The notes under the pieces are model-generated. The model saw only the letters and a program-made list of their open reading frames with translations. It was not told the DNA's origin and did not search any database. Below, one piece after another: positions 33,193 to 39,780 of a stretch of 39,780 bases of DNA. Source of the stretch: Candidatus Omnitrophota bacterium (GTDB lineage Bacteria; Omnitrophota; Omnitrophia; Omnitrophales; Aquincolibacteriaceae); assembly GCA_030698625.1 (NCBI GenBank), contig JAUYMS010000027.1, positions 1 through 39,780 of the forward strand, written 5' to 3'. Made by a program: the position numbers and the translations under genes. Each line of letters opens with the position of its first letter. Positions within the stretch are counted from its first letter, which is position 1.

Positions 33193-33452
33193 TTCCCGTT
33201 CTTGCGTACAAACTGAAATGTCAGGCGGGCGGCGGTTTCTTCGATCACTTGCGGCGTGACATAAGTGCCCCTACGAATTTGCTCCTTGATCTCGCGTACT
33301 CGCCCCAGGTTAGGTTCCGGCTGCGACGGGATGAGAAGCTGATACTTTTTGACCTCCCGCAAAAGCTCCTCGTCATGGCCGTTTTGGCTAATGGGCCTTT
33401 CGATACGGATCTTCCGGCCACTTTTCTTGGGTGAACGACTTGGAGTGCTCAT
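33189..33452 (-). CDS. flgM: FlgM-like anti-sigma-28 factor
   Basis: An 87-residue basic protein whose second half matches the FlgM fold. GRVREIKEQIRRGTYVTPQV at about 50-69 corresponds to the conserved helix and G-x-Y turn, and IEETAARLTFQF is the last helix that clamps the sigma factor. The N-terminal 35 residues are rich in Ser, Pro, Lys and Arg and look disordered, as in FlgM. AAAGGA lies 5 bases before ATG. It follows the fliA gene and has a sigma-28-type promoter, the usual autoregulated arrangement. Similarity is limited, so the call also relies on that context. Confidence 0.7.
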   Translation of the reverse strand: MSTPSRSPKKSGRKIRIERPISQNGHDEELLREVKKYQLLIPSQPEPNLGRVREIKEQIRRGTYVTPQVIEETAARLTFQFVRKNGN

Positions 33453-33523
33453 ATATTCCTTTCACGAGGGATAATAATCAACCTAAAATAAGAGCGCAGG
33501 GAATTCCCTAGTTGCCAATAAGG

Positions 33524-33551
33524 ATATCGGCAGGCGGGCGGGATAACTTTA
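33524..33551 (-). promoter_or_regulatory. sigma-28 (FliA/SigD-type) promoter in front of the flgM-like gene
   Basis: Minus strand: TAAA (33548-33551), 16-base gap, GCCGATAT (33524-33531). This equals the Bacillus SigD consensus TAAA-N14-16-GCCGATAT and is one base longer than the E. coli FliA spacing. It starts right after the fliA terminator and predicts a leader of about 65 bases. Confidence 0.72.
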
Positions 33552-33554
33552 CAA

Positions 33555-33573
33555 AAGGGGTGAAAACCCCCTT
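33555..33573 (-). terminator. putative rho-independent terminator of fliA
   Basis: Minus strand: AAGGGG (33568-33573) and CCCCTT (33555-33560) form a 6-bp stem with a 7-base loop. It begins 5 bases after the fliA stop and is followed by a very short T-run, so termination may be partial. Confidence 0.5.
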
Positions 33574-33577
33574 AAAA

Positions 33578-34357
33578 TCAGGCCTCTAGACTGATCTCTC
33601 CGGCCTTTCTGGTCAAATGGGCTCGCAATCGGGTCACTACCTTGGTGTGAATTTGGCATACCCGAGACTCTGAGACATCCAGAATTTCACCTATTTCGCG
33701 CAGAGTGAGGTTCTCGTAGTAATAGAGAACGATCACCAGTTTTTCCTTCTCCGGAAGTTCGTCGATCGACTCGGCTAAAAGCTCTTTCACTTCATTCTGA
33801 TGAACGTAGTTAAACTGGTTCGTAATCAACGAATCTTCGATGGTCTGTAAACGCGAGATTGGCTTGTTGCCGTCGTCGTTCTGCCAGACTTCATCAAGTG
33901 ATAAAAAGCTGGTTGCGTTGAGATCACTGTAGATCGAATTGAGTTCTGCGATCGTGATTTTCAATCCGCCTGCCAATTCGTCGTCAGTGGCAACGCGACC
34001 ATATTTCTCTTCAAGTTCTTTGCACTTCTTTTCTATCTCGCGGGCCTTTTTTCTTAACAGGCGCGGTGCCCAATCAAGTTTCCTGAGCTCGTCCATAATC
34101 GATCCCCTGATGCGTGAAACGGCATAGGTCTCAAATTTGTTACCCTGTGAGACATCGTATTTGTTGATGGCGTCGAAAAGCCCGAGGATACCATAACTGA
34201 CAAGATCGTTAAATTCCACATTGGGAGGCAAACCGATCGCCACGCGGCCGGCAACATATTTCACCAGGTAGAGATACTTCTTCACAATCTCTTCGCGAAG
34301 AGCTGGACTCTTGACCCGTTTGTACTTCTTCCACATTTTGACTTCGTTGTCATTCAT
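33578..34357 (-). CDS. fliA: RNA polymerase sigma-28 factor (FliA/WhiG family)
   Basis: A 259-residue group 3 sigma factor. Region 2 is KYLYLVKYVAGRVAIGLPPN, then DLVSYGILGLFDAINKYD and FETYAVSRIRGSIMDELRKL. WAPRLLRKKAREIEKKCKEL is the region 2-3 junction typical of FliA. Region 3 is GRVATDDELAGGLKITIAEL, and region 4 is ELPEKEKLVIVLYYYENLTL then REIGEILDVSESRVCQIHTK. FliA-type sigmas drive flagellar, chemotaxis or envelope genes. No flagellar gene is in the window. AAGGAG lies 7 bases before ATG. A MerR-like gene lies upstream and a FlgM-like gene downstream. Confidence 0.93.
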   Translation of the reverse strand: MNDNEVKMWKKYKRVKSPALREEIVKKYLYLVKYVAGRVAIGLPPNVEFNDLVSYGILGLFDAINKYDVSQGNKFETYAVSRIRGSIMDELRKLDWAPRLLRKKAREIEKKCKELEEKYGRVATDDELAGGLKITIAELNSIYSDLNATSFLSLDEVWQNDDGNKPISRLQTIEDSLITNQFNYVHQNEVKELLAESIDELPEKEKLVIVLYYYENLTLREIGEILDVSESRVCQIHTKVVTRLRAHLTRKAGEISLEA

Positions 34358-34399
34358 GGGGAGTCTCCTTCGTTTTAAGATGCACGTTTGACCTCATGG

Positions 34400-34636
34400 T
34401 TATTTTTTTTGTTGTTCTAGGATTTTTTTAATCTGGAGTAGTGTGTAGTTCTTGGATTGCAGAACCTTGATCTCTTCAAGGCGATCAAAGACATTCTCAT
34501 CATAAAGCCGATGGCCGGAGACTGTTCGCCGAGCCTCTTGAATAAGGCCGGCAAGGGTATAGTTATGGATCGTTTGGCGGGAAAGCCCCGTATACTGCAT
34601 AACCTCGCCTATCTTGTAGAGTTTTTCACGTTTCAC
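34400..34636 (-). CDS. short MerR-family DNA-binding protein
   Basis: A 78-residue protein that is essentially only a MerR winged helix-turn-helix. KIGEVMQYTGLSRQTIHNYT at 8-27 is the HTH, LIQEARRTVSGHRLYDENVF at 31-50 the wing, and a last helix ends LLQIKKILEQQKK. The effector-binding C-terminal domain of classical MerR proteins is absent. It starts with GTG at 34636, overlapping the TPR lipoprotein gene by 11 bases, and lies 42 bases before fliA. It may control its own operon through the palindrome at 35293-35321; this is inference. Confidence 0.83.
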   Translation of the reverse strand: MKREKLYKIGEVMQYTGLSRQTIHNYTLAGLIQEARRTVSGHRLYDENVFDRLEEIKVLQSKNYTLLQIKKILEQQKK

Positions 34637-35291
34637 GCTGGCTGCGCTCTCCGTAGGATTGGATGTCCTCGTAAAGCTCCTTCGCTTCGGTATCTTCCGG
34701 ACTTAAAAGCAACACCTTCTCAACGGCAAGTCGGGCAGCACCCCATTTTTCTTCACTCACCCACAGATTCGCCTGTCGTTTGTAAACAGCAATACGATCC
34801 TGGATCTGACTCTCGTAGGCACGTTTGAGAATCTGCGTTTCGTCCCGGCCTCCTTCGTGGATAGACTGCTTAATGGAATCCACCAGGTGGGAAGCTTCAA
34901 GATTGGTAGGTTGATAAATGAAAACCTTTTCGGCTGCGGTGAGCGCCTGCTCCTGCTGCCCTAGCTCATAGAGCGCCTGAGCGCGCTCCACCCAACTGCG
35001 TGCCTCGGCGGAGCGCTCCTCGCGGGTCATCTCCTCGACAGGAGTCGATTCGAAAATTTCCTGCTGACGCGAAATCTCCTGCTCCAAGACTTGGGCCATG
35101 AGACGCTCGGCCTCCAGATTGCCCGGTTCGCGGTACAAAATCTGCTCGGCCATCTGCCTGGCCTGAAAGATCTCCCCGGCACGCAAGTAGCGCTGAGCAT
35201 TTTCTACAGAGACCGTGGAAGTCGCTCCCTGGGAGAGGGTGCGGCAACCGGTCAAAAGCCCTATTAGCAGAAGTGTGAGTGTAGCGCTCAT
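34626..35291 (-). CDS. TPR-containing lipoprotein
   Basis: A 221-residue predicted lipoprotein. The signal peptide ends in the lipobox LLTGC, with Cys16 as the lipidated residue. The mature part is built of helix pairs resembling tetratricopeptide repeats: AQRYLRAGEIFQARQMAEQI, then AQALYELGQQEQALTAAEKV, then RQANLWVSEEKWGAARLAVE. All share the A-G-A spacing. TPR lipoproteins act as scaffolds in outer-membrane assembly, polysaccharide export or pilus assembly; the partner is unknown. It is the first gene of the TPR-merR-fliA series and has an imperfect promoter overlapped by a palindrome at its start. Confidence 0.8.
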   Translation of the reverse strand: MSATLTLLLIGLLTGCRTLSQGATSTVSVENAQRYLRAGEIFQARQMAEQILYREPGNLEAERLMAQVLEQEISRQQEIFESTPVEEMTREERSAEARSWVERAQALYELGQQEQALTAAEKVFIYQPTNLEASHLVDSIKQSIHEGGRDETQILKRAYESQIQDRIAVYKRQANLWVSEEKWGAARLAVEKVLLLSPEDTEAKELYEDIQSYGERSQRET

Positions 35292-35292
35292 A

Positions 35293-35321
35293 TTTACATA
35301 ATGTAATTTATATTATGTAAA
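35293..35321. promoter_or_regulatory. operator-like palindrome at the TPR-merR-fliA promoter
   Basis: Perfect 10-base arms TTTACATAAT (35293-35302) and ATTATGTAAA (35312-35321) flank a 9-base centre. Extra ATGTAA half-sites give three in 27 bases. It ends one base before the ATG of the TPR gene and covers the predicted transcription start, which suits repression. Confidence 0.6.
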
Positions 35322-35325
35322 CTAC

Positions 35326-35354
35326 AATTTATAAAGACGGGCTCCCCTGGTCAA
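35326..35354 (-). promoter_or_regulatory. probable promoter of the TPR-merR-fliA operon
   Basis: Minus strand: TTGACC (35349-35354), a 17-base spacer, and TAAATT (35326-35331). A TATAAA overlapping the -10 at 35328-35333 is an alternative with 15-base spacing. It lies just upstream of the palindrome. Confidence 0.5.
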
Positions 35355-35498
35355 CACTTTTTTCGGCTTATTTTTAGCAATCCCTAGCGATAGTGCCTTG
35401 TTCGGATCAGATCCCCAAGATGTAGTGTGGGGTGGGGGACAGATTTTTTAAGGCGCGGGGTAACTGCGACGATAATGTTAAGACGAGGAGGGCTCGGA

Positions 35499-35714
35499 AT
35501 GACTTATGAAAGATTGTTCAATCTAAAATACAAGCAGGGTGTTTCGACCTATGAGCTTATCCAACGCTTCCCGAATGATGCTGAGCGGGTTCGTGAGGTT
35601 GCGCTGCTAGACGTGCCTGAGGCGACACTGAAAGAGATTATTCGGGATGAGAAGATTATTAGCCGGTTGATACGTTTAAAACGGCAACTTTTTGGCGGGC
35701 CGACAAAGCACTAA
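35499..35714 (+). CDS. hypothetical 70-residue protein
   Basis: A small basic, helical protein of unknown function. The sequence contains MTYERLFNLKYKQGVSTYEL, then FPNDAERVREVALLDVPEAT and RDEKIISRLIRLKRQLF. There is no signal peptide or membrane segment. I start at the ATG at 35499, which has GAGGAGGG 8 bases upstream; the reading could begin further upstream, but that part looks non-coding. It is convergent with accA, 16 bases away. The even helix spacing and basic C-terminus would suit a small nucleic-acid- or protein-binding adaptor, but I do not recognise a family. Confidence 0.65.
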   Translation: MTYERLFNLKYKQGVSTYELIQRFPNDAERVREVALLDVPEATLKEIIRDEKIISRLIRLKRQLFGGPTKH

Positions 35715-35730
35715 GACCGTGCGGGCTCTC

Positions 35731-36777
35731 TTAACCCTTAGAGCCGAAAACCCCCATCTTTCGAAACTTCTGATATCTCAATTCAGGCAGTTCCTTCCGA
35801 GGAACAGCCTGAAGTTCTTCCAATGCTTCATCAACCTTCTTGCGGATATTTTCAGCCGTCTGCGCGAAATCGCGATGGGCACCACCCAAGGGCTCCTGAA
35901 TCACACCGTCGATGACGCCAAGCTCTACAAGATCCTCTCCGGTCAACTTTAATGCCTCCGCAGCATCTTGAGAACGAGCGGCGTCTTTCCAAAGAATCGC
36001 GGCGCATCCTTCCGGAGAGATTACGGAATAATAGGCATTCTGTAATACAAATACCCGGTCACCCACACCAATGCCGAGGGCTCCTCCGCTTCCACCCTCT
36101 CCGATCACGACAACAATCACGGGTACCGTCAGCTCTCCCATCTCGCGCAGATTATACGCGATCGCTTCAGACTGCCCACGTTCCTCAGCGCCGATCCCGG
36201 GATACGCTCCGGGAGTATCAACCAAACAAAGAATAGGCATCCCAAAACGGTCCGCCAAACGCATGACGCGTATCGCCTTGCGGTATCCTTCCGGATGGGC
36301 GCTGCCAAAACTGCGCCAGAGATTCTCTTTGGTGTCCCGCCCCTTTTGATGACCCACGACACAGACGGGAGTTTTTCCGCCCCATTTCGCAAAGCCGGCA
36401 ACGATTGCGTGATCATCACTAAAGTGCCTATCACCGTGTAATTCGATAAAATCCTCGCAGAGGTAATTGACGTAATCCAGCGTGTAGGGGCGTAAGGGAT
36501 GCCGCGCTACTTGGACGCGCTGCCAGGGCGTCAGATTATCGAATATGTCCTTGAGCGCCTTCTCAAGTTTCTTTTCCGCGCTCTTAATCTCACCTGAGAG
36601 ATCAATGCCCTCATCCATTGAATCTCTGAGCTCGTTGATCTTCTTTTCGAGCTCCATGACAGGACGTTCAAAGGGCAAGCAGGCATCAAACAAACCGCGC
36701 GTTCCGAGGACTTTGGTCCTCTTCGGCGGCGCTGGGGCCTCCTCTTCCTTTTTCCTTTTTCGGTTCTTCTTAGCCAT
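35731..36777 (-). CDS. accA: acetyl-CoA carboxylase carboxyltransferase subunit alpha
   Basis: A 348-residue AccA, which with AccD transfers CO2 from carboxybiotin to acetyl-CoA, the first step of fatty-acid synthesis. Family blocks are FERPVMELEKKINELRD at 36-52, TPWQRVQVARHPLRPYTLDY, FIELHGDRHFSDDHAIVAGF, GHQKGRDTKENLWRSFGSAH, CLVDTPGAYPGIGAEERGQS and the oxyanion segment GEGGSGGALGIGVGD. It is slightly longer than usual because of a lysine- and proline-rich N-terminal tail of about 30 residues. A short 6-bp hairpin covers the stop codon. It lies 4 bases after the transpeptidase gene; accD is not in the window. Confidence 0.96.
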   Translation of the reverse strand: MAKKNRKRKKEEEAPAPPKRTKVLGTRGLFDACLPFERPVMELEKKINELRDSMDEGIDLSGEIKSAEKKLEKALKDIFDNLTPWQRVQVARHPLRPYTLDYVNYLCEDFIELHGDRHFSDDHAIVAGFAKWGGKTPVCVVGHQKGRDTKENLWRSFGSAHPEGYRKAIRVMRLADRFGMPILCLVDTPGAYPGIGAEERGQSEAIAYNLREMGELTVPVIVVVIGEGGSGGALGIGVGDRVFVLQNAYYSVISPEGCAAILWKDAARSQDAAEALKLTGEDLVELGVIDGVIQEPLGGAHRDFAQTAENIRKKVDEALEELQAVPRKELPELRYQKFRKMGVFGSKG

Positions 36778-36781
36778 CGTC

Positions 36782-37558
36782 TTAATCCACCACCGTTACC
36801 TTTGTCTCCCGGGGCAAAAGATCATACAACTCTTCAACGTCGTTATTTAGCATACGCACACAACCGGCCGTCGCTTGCGTCCCAATGGATTCCGGAATGG
36901 TCGTTCCGTGAATACCATAGCCGGAGTAATCAAAGCCCATCCAGCGCGTTCCGAGAATATTGTCGGGGCTGTCCGGCGCAACAACAGCGCCTGAGCTGAA
37001 CCACGTGGGGTTTACGAGTTTATTGACGATCTTAAATTCGCCTGTGGGTGTGCCGTTATTTTTTCCCGTGGCCACCCGGTAACGCTTCACCGGCTTTCCC
37101 GCAAAGTAGACGTAGAGGATATTTTCGGATTTATCGACGATCACGGAGAAAGCACCCGTGTGCACCTTTAATTTCATATTGGGGTAAATGGTGTCACTCG
37201 TCAGGCCGTTAGCCTTTTTAATCAATCCCACCGTTGTCTTATATTTTCTGGCAATGACGTATAGACTGTCACCCGGAGCGACCGTATGAAAAGCACTATC
37301 GGGGGTTTCTGTGCGGGAAAGCAGGAGCTGCCAGTTCAAATTCTCATAACGAGCACGCACCGCTTCAGCCCGTGTGGCCGGGAGATCGGGTTCTTGTAAA
37401 ATGGACTCATAAATCTTCTGCGCTTCTAGGTATTCTCCCTTGGACTCCATATCGATGGCTCGCGTAAGAGGCGAAATCGTGGGCGCCACATCAACATTAG
37501 CAAAGGCGAACGGCATTACGGCTGCGAGAGCAGTAAATATCCAGATTAATTGCCGCAT
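36782..37558 (-). CDS. LysM and L,D-transpeptidase (YkuD) protein
   Basis: A 258-residue exported cell-wall enzyme. Residues 1-20 are a signal peptide. A TPR-like helix pair lies at about 34-80 (GEYLEAQKIYESILQEPDLP). One LysM domain is at about 90-133 (HTVAPGDSLYVIARKYKTTV and IYPNMKLKV). The YkuD domain follows from about 137. The catalytic signature is GIHGTTIPESIGTQATAGC with the nucleophile Cys near 231, followed by VRM. It forms 3-3 peptidoglycan cross-links or anchors proteins to the wall. Its start overlaps the PAP2-like gene by 13 bases. Confidence 0.92.
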   Translation of the reverse strand: MRQLIWIFTALAAVMPFAFANVDVAPTISPLTRAIDMESKGEYLEAQKIYESILQEPDLPATRAEAVRARYENLNWQLLLSRTETPDSAFHTVAPGDSLYVIARKYKTTVGLIKKANGLTSDTIYPNMKLKVHTGAFSVIVDKSENILYVYFAGKPVKRYRVATGKNNGTPTGEFKIVNKLVNPTWFSSGAVVAPDSPDNILGTRWMGFDYSGYGIHGTTIPESIGTQATAGCVRMLNNDVEELYDLLPRETKVTVVD

Positions 37559-37998
37559 ATCAGTAACCCCATGATAATCCCCAGAAATGCACCGGCAAAA
37601 ACTTCTATCGGAGTGTGCCCTAGGAGTTCTTTAAGACGCGTTTCGGGAACCGCTCCCTTTTCATAGACATCATCGATCATCTTATTGAGAATTCTGGCTT
37701 GACGTCCCATGTTACGGCGTACCCCAGCGGCATCAAACATAGTAATAATGGTAAAAATAAAAACCATCAAGAATGGAATTGTCCAAACACCGTAATACAA
37801 CCCCACGACCGTTGCCAGTGCTGCGACGGTCGCAGAATGCGAGCTCGGCATGCCGCCTGTGTCAAAGAGCCACCGAAAATTGAATTTCTTTTCGCGAACA
37901 TACCCCCTCAATACTTTCGCTAACTGCGATACAAACCAGCTCAAAAAAACGGCGACAAACGCGCGTCCAGGTGGAAAAGTATGTTCTATGGGAAGCAC
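37546..37998 (-). CDS. divergent PAP2 family (DUF212) membrane protein
   Basis: A 150-residue membrane protein with about four helices. The conserved FDTGGMPSSHSATVAAL is at 45-61. It contains the Ser-His pair of the PAP2 phosphatase motif but not the full second and third motifs, which is typical of the divergent PAP2 family. VRRNMGRQARILNKMIDDV and LKELLGHTPIEVFAGAFLG are the other family segments. It probably acts on an isoprenoid or lipid phosphate at the membrane, though enzyme activity in this group is not established. It is first in the PAP2-transpeptidase-accA series. Confidence 0.9.
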   Translation of the reverse strand: MLPIEHTFPPGRAFVAVFLSWFVSQLAKVLRGYVREKKFNFRWLFDTGGMPSSHSATVAALATVVGLYYGVWTIPFLMVFIFTIITMFDAAGVRRNMGRQARILNKMIDDVYEKGAVPETRLKELLGHTPIEVFAGAFLGIIMGLLICGN

Positions 37999-38043
37999 GG
38001 TAATGTGGATGGGCTGCGAGGACCCATTGACTCCTTAGTAGAA

Positions 38044-38062
38044 TTATGATTTAATATCATAA
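38044..38062. promoter_or_regulatory. operator-like palindrome between the PAP2-like gene and comM
   Basis: TTATGAT (38044-38050) and ATCATAA (38056-38062) form a perfect 7-base inverted repeat around TTAAT, 46 bases upstream of the divergent PAP2-like gene and 100 bases upstream of comM. The A/T-rich nature fits a protein-binding site or a promoter element. Confidence 0.4.
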
Positions 38063-38161
38063 GTCTTTCGATAATTAATCAATAACTGGCCACTCGCTTG
38101 AATATCCTATGGCGGGAGGCATTATAAGGAGCAGCCCTTCAAAAAGCAAGGCCCATTTGAC

Positions 38162-39685
38162 ATGATAACTAGAGTACACAGCGCAGCTTATCTCGGAATT
38201 CAGTCCTATCCAGTGGAGATCGAAGTCGATGTCCAGGCCGGCCTCCCCCAGTTCACCGTCGTGGGCCTGCCGGATACCAGCATCCGGGAAAGTCGTGAGC
38301 GGGTGCGCTCAGCCATCAAGAACAGCGGATTTCGCTTCCCTCCCGAGAGAATTACCGTCAATCTGGCACCCGCCCATATCCGCAAGGAAGGGCCCGCCTT
38401 CGAGCTGCCCATTGCTCTGGGGATACTTGCCGCCACCGAGGTCATTTCCGCTGAGAAGCTGCGGGAGTTCGTCTTCTTGGGAGAGCTTGCTCTCGACGGA
38501 ACCCTACGCCCCTTTAAAGGTGCGATGGCGATTGCCGAAGGCTTGCAGAACCAACTCCCTGCAATTTTTCCCGAGGCCAATGCTCGTGAAGCAGCGTTTT
38601 ACGAAAAAGCGACGCTTTATGCGGCGAATAACCTTAAGGAAGTCATTGATTTTCTCCGCGGTGACATACGGCTCAGCCGGACAATGCCTCTTCGGCAATC
38701 CACCCCAGATTTAAAAAAGCACCACCCCATCGCCAATTTATCCGATATTAAAGGACAACGATTCGCTAAGCGCGCGTTAGAGATCGCGGCATCGGGTGGC
38801 CACAATCTCCTTTTTATCGGATCGCCGGGATCCGGAAAAACCATGCTGGCCCGACGACTCCCCGATATTCTGCCACCGTTACCTTTTGATCAGGCCTTGG
38901 AGGTAACCAAACTTTACAGCGTGGCCGGACTCTCGCGCAACAGAACAGGCATCACGCAGGATCGTCCTTTCCGAAGTCCTCACCATTCCATTTCTTCCGT
39001 TGCTATGGCAGGCGGAGGTACATGGCCTCTTCCGGGCGAGATTTCTCTGGCCCATGCAGGTGTCTTGTTTCTTGATGAATTTCCCGAATTTCGCCGCGAT
39101 GTCGTAGAGACACTTCGCGCGCCCCTCGAAGAAGGCAGCATAACGATTTGCAGGGCCAAGGGCAACCTCACCTATCCGTGCCGCTTGATGCTGATCGCCG
39201 CAATGAACCCGTGCCCATGCGGTTACTTAACCGACCGTCGAAAGCCGTGCCGGTGTTCGTCGGTTCAGATTCAAAAGTACCAGGCCAAGATTTCAGGCCC
39301 CATCCTTGACCGCATCGATCTCCACGTCGAGGTTCCGGCTTTAACTTACGGCTCCCTCGCCAGCGAGGAGCCGGCTGAAAGCTCTGAAGTCGTCCGTCAG
39401 CGCGTCGAGGCATGCCGCCACATCCAGACAGCCCGCTACCCTGACCGTCAATTTAAGGTGAATGCCTTCATGCAGCCGCGGGAAATTAAGAAGTACGCCA
39501 TGCCGGATTCAGAAGGAAGCAAGCTGATTGAAATGGCGATGAAAGAATTGAATCTTTCAGCTCGCGGCTATTACAAGATTCTCAAAGTGGCGAGGACGAT
39601 TGCGGATATGACGGAAGAAGAAAATATTTCATCGGAGCACATCTCCGAGGCCATCGGTTATCGCACCCTCGACCGGCAGTGGTAA
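38162..39685 (+). CDS. comM: YifB/ComM-family Mg-chelatase-like AAA+ ATPase
   Basis: A 507-residue protein, the usual family length. The N-terminal Lon-protease-like domain (1-170) has EVDVQAGLPQFTVVGLPDTS, then ERVRSAIKNSGFRFPPERIT. The AAA+ core has Walker A GSPGSGKTMLARRLP at about 220-234, Walker B VLFLDEFPEF at about 301-310 and MNPCPCGY with further cysteines (RKPCRCS) near 349-366. The C-terminal domain has LDRIDLHVEVP and LSARGYYKILKVARTIADM. ComM is a helicase that extends branch migration during natural transformation, so this suggests DNA uptake or recombination capacity. The ATG at 38162 lacks a strong ribosome-binding site. It faces the partial gene at the right edge. Confidence 0.95.
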   Translation: MITRVHSAAYLGIQSYPVEIEVDVQAGLPQFTVVGLPDTSIRESRERVRSAIKNSGFRFPPERITVNLAPAHIRKEGPAFELPIALGILAATEVISAEKLREFVFLGELALDGTLRPFKGAMAIAEGLQNQLPAIFPEANAREAAFYEKATLYAANNLKEVIDFLRGDIRLSRTMPLRQSTPDLKKHHPIANLSDIKGQRFAKRALEIAASGGHNLLFIGSPGSGKTMLARRLPDILPPLPFDQALEVTKLYSVAGLSRNRTGITQDRPFRSPHHSISSVAMAGGGTWPLPGEISLAHAGVLFLDEFPEFRRDVVETLRAPLEEGSITICRAKGNLTYPCRLMLIAAMNPCPCGYLTDRRKPCRCSSVQIQKYQAKISGPILDRIDLHVEVPALTYGSLASEEPAESSEVVRQRVEACRHIQTARYPDRQFKVNAFMQPREIKKYAMPDSEGSKLIEMAMKELNLSARGYYKILKVARTIADMTEEENISSEHISEAIGYRTLDRQW

Positions 39686-39732
39686 TTGCTAAGTCAGGCA
39701 GACGAGTCGCTCCTGTTTTACCCACTGAGGGC

Positions 39733-39780
39733 TTAAGCTGCGGGTTTTTCGGGATGCGTTGCGGTGAGAATATCACCCTT
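39733..39780 (-). CDS. possible C-terminal end of a gene running off the window
   Basis: The last 48 bases read, on the minus strand, as KGDILTATHPEKPAA followed by TAA, which looks like an ordinary protein C-terminus convergent with comM. It is too short to identify and could be chance. Confidence 0.25.
   Translation of the reverse strand, partial: KGDILTATHPEKPAA

Noticed and set aside
35420-35460. Remnant of a transposon or REP element (G-rich stretch followed by a T-run)
   Set aside because: It resembles ends of some IS200/RAYT-associated repeats, but no inverted partner or second copy is visible in the window.
1-39780. CRISPR arrays, tRNA or rRNA genes, toxin-antitoxin or defence systems
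   Set aside because: No regularly spaced repeats, tRNA T-arm/acceptor patterns or rRNA segments were seen, and no protein matches known defence families.

Overview
The window looks like a chromosomal segment from a Gram-negative, uncultivated-type bacterium. I favour the PVC side of the tree, most likely an Omnitrophota-like lineage. This is inference from the mix of genes: a long exopolysaccharide operon led by a NusG paralogue, small exosortase-associated (TIGR04073-like) secreted proteins, an orphan sigma-28/FlgM pair, a LysM L,D-transpeptidase and a divergent-PAP2 protein. There is no rRNA, tRNA, CRISPR array, integrase or transposase, so nothing here fixes the taxonomy.

Region 1 (about 1-18930, all minus strand, read right to left) is a surface-polysaccharide operon. 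It opens with a sigma-70-type promoter, a 69-residue excisionase-fold DNA-binding protein and a NusG/UpxY-like antiterminator. A 119-base leader with three hairpins follows. Then come a GDP-mannose 3,5-epimerase closely resembling the plant enzyme, an asparagine-synthase-type amidotransferase, six GT4/GT-B-type and two GT2 glycosyltransferases, an MsbA-type ABC exporter, a PAPS-dependent sulfotransferase, two methyltransferases, a Wzy-like polymerase and a broken SGNH-hydrolase gene. Many junctions are 4-base overlaps or gaps of a few bases, so one very long transcript is likely. That is the situation in which a dedicated antiterminator is useful.

Region 2 (about 18930-21210) is a regulatory hub. 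A second copy of the small DNA-binding protein precedes a DegT-type sugar aminotransferase. The promoters of both copies share the same 16-base block and the same -35/17/-10 layout. Between them, on the plus strand, lies a secreted TIGR04073-like protein with an in-frame 18-base tandem repeat.

Region 3 (about 21221-31163) is mostly housekeeping: pyrE, trmJ, a glycerophosphodiester phosphodiesterase, a zinc-ribbon protein, cobO, a second possible TIGR04073-like protein, rsmB, a small membrane protein with an excellent promoter, pepA, a two-TM protein, a 2[4Fe-4S] ferredoxin and glmS. GlmS makes glucosamine-6-phosphate and thus feeds envelope sugars.

Region 4 (about 31320-39780) is envelope and regulation. 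It holds a HAMP membrane protein overlapping a secreted glucoamylase/GH144-like enzyme. It also holds a TPR lipoprotein - MerR - FliA - FlgM-like series with a sigma-28-type promoter directly in front of the flgM-like gene, a 70-residue unknown protein, accA, an L,D-transpeptidase, a divergent PAP2 protein, and comM/yifB near the right edge.

The best candidates for something new are the paired excisionase-fold regulators with matching promoters, and the hairpin leader that follows the antiterminator gene. The non-flagellar sigma-28/anti-sigma module comes next.
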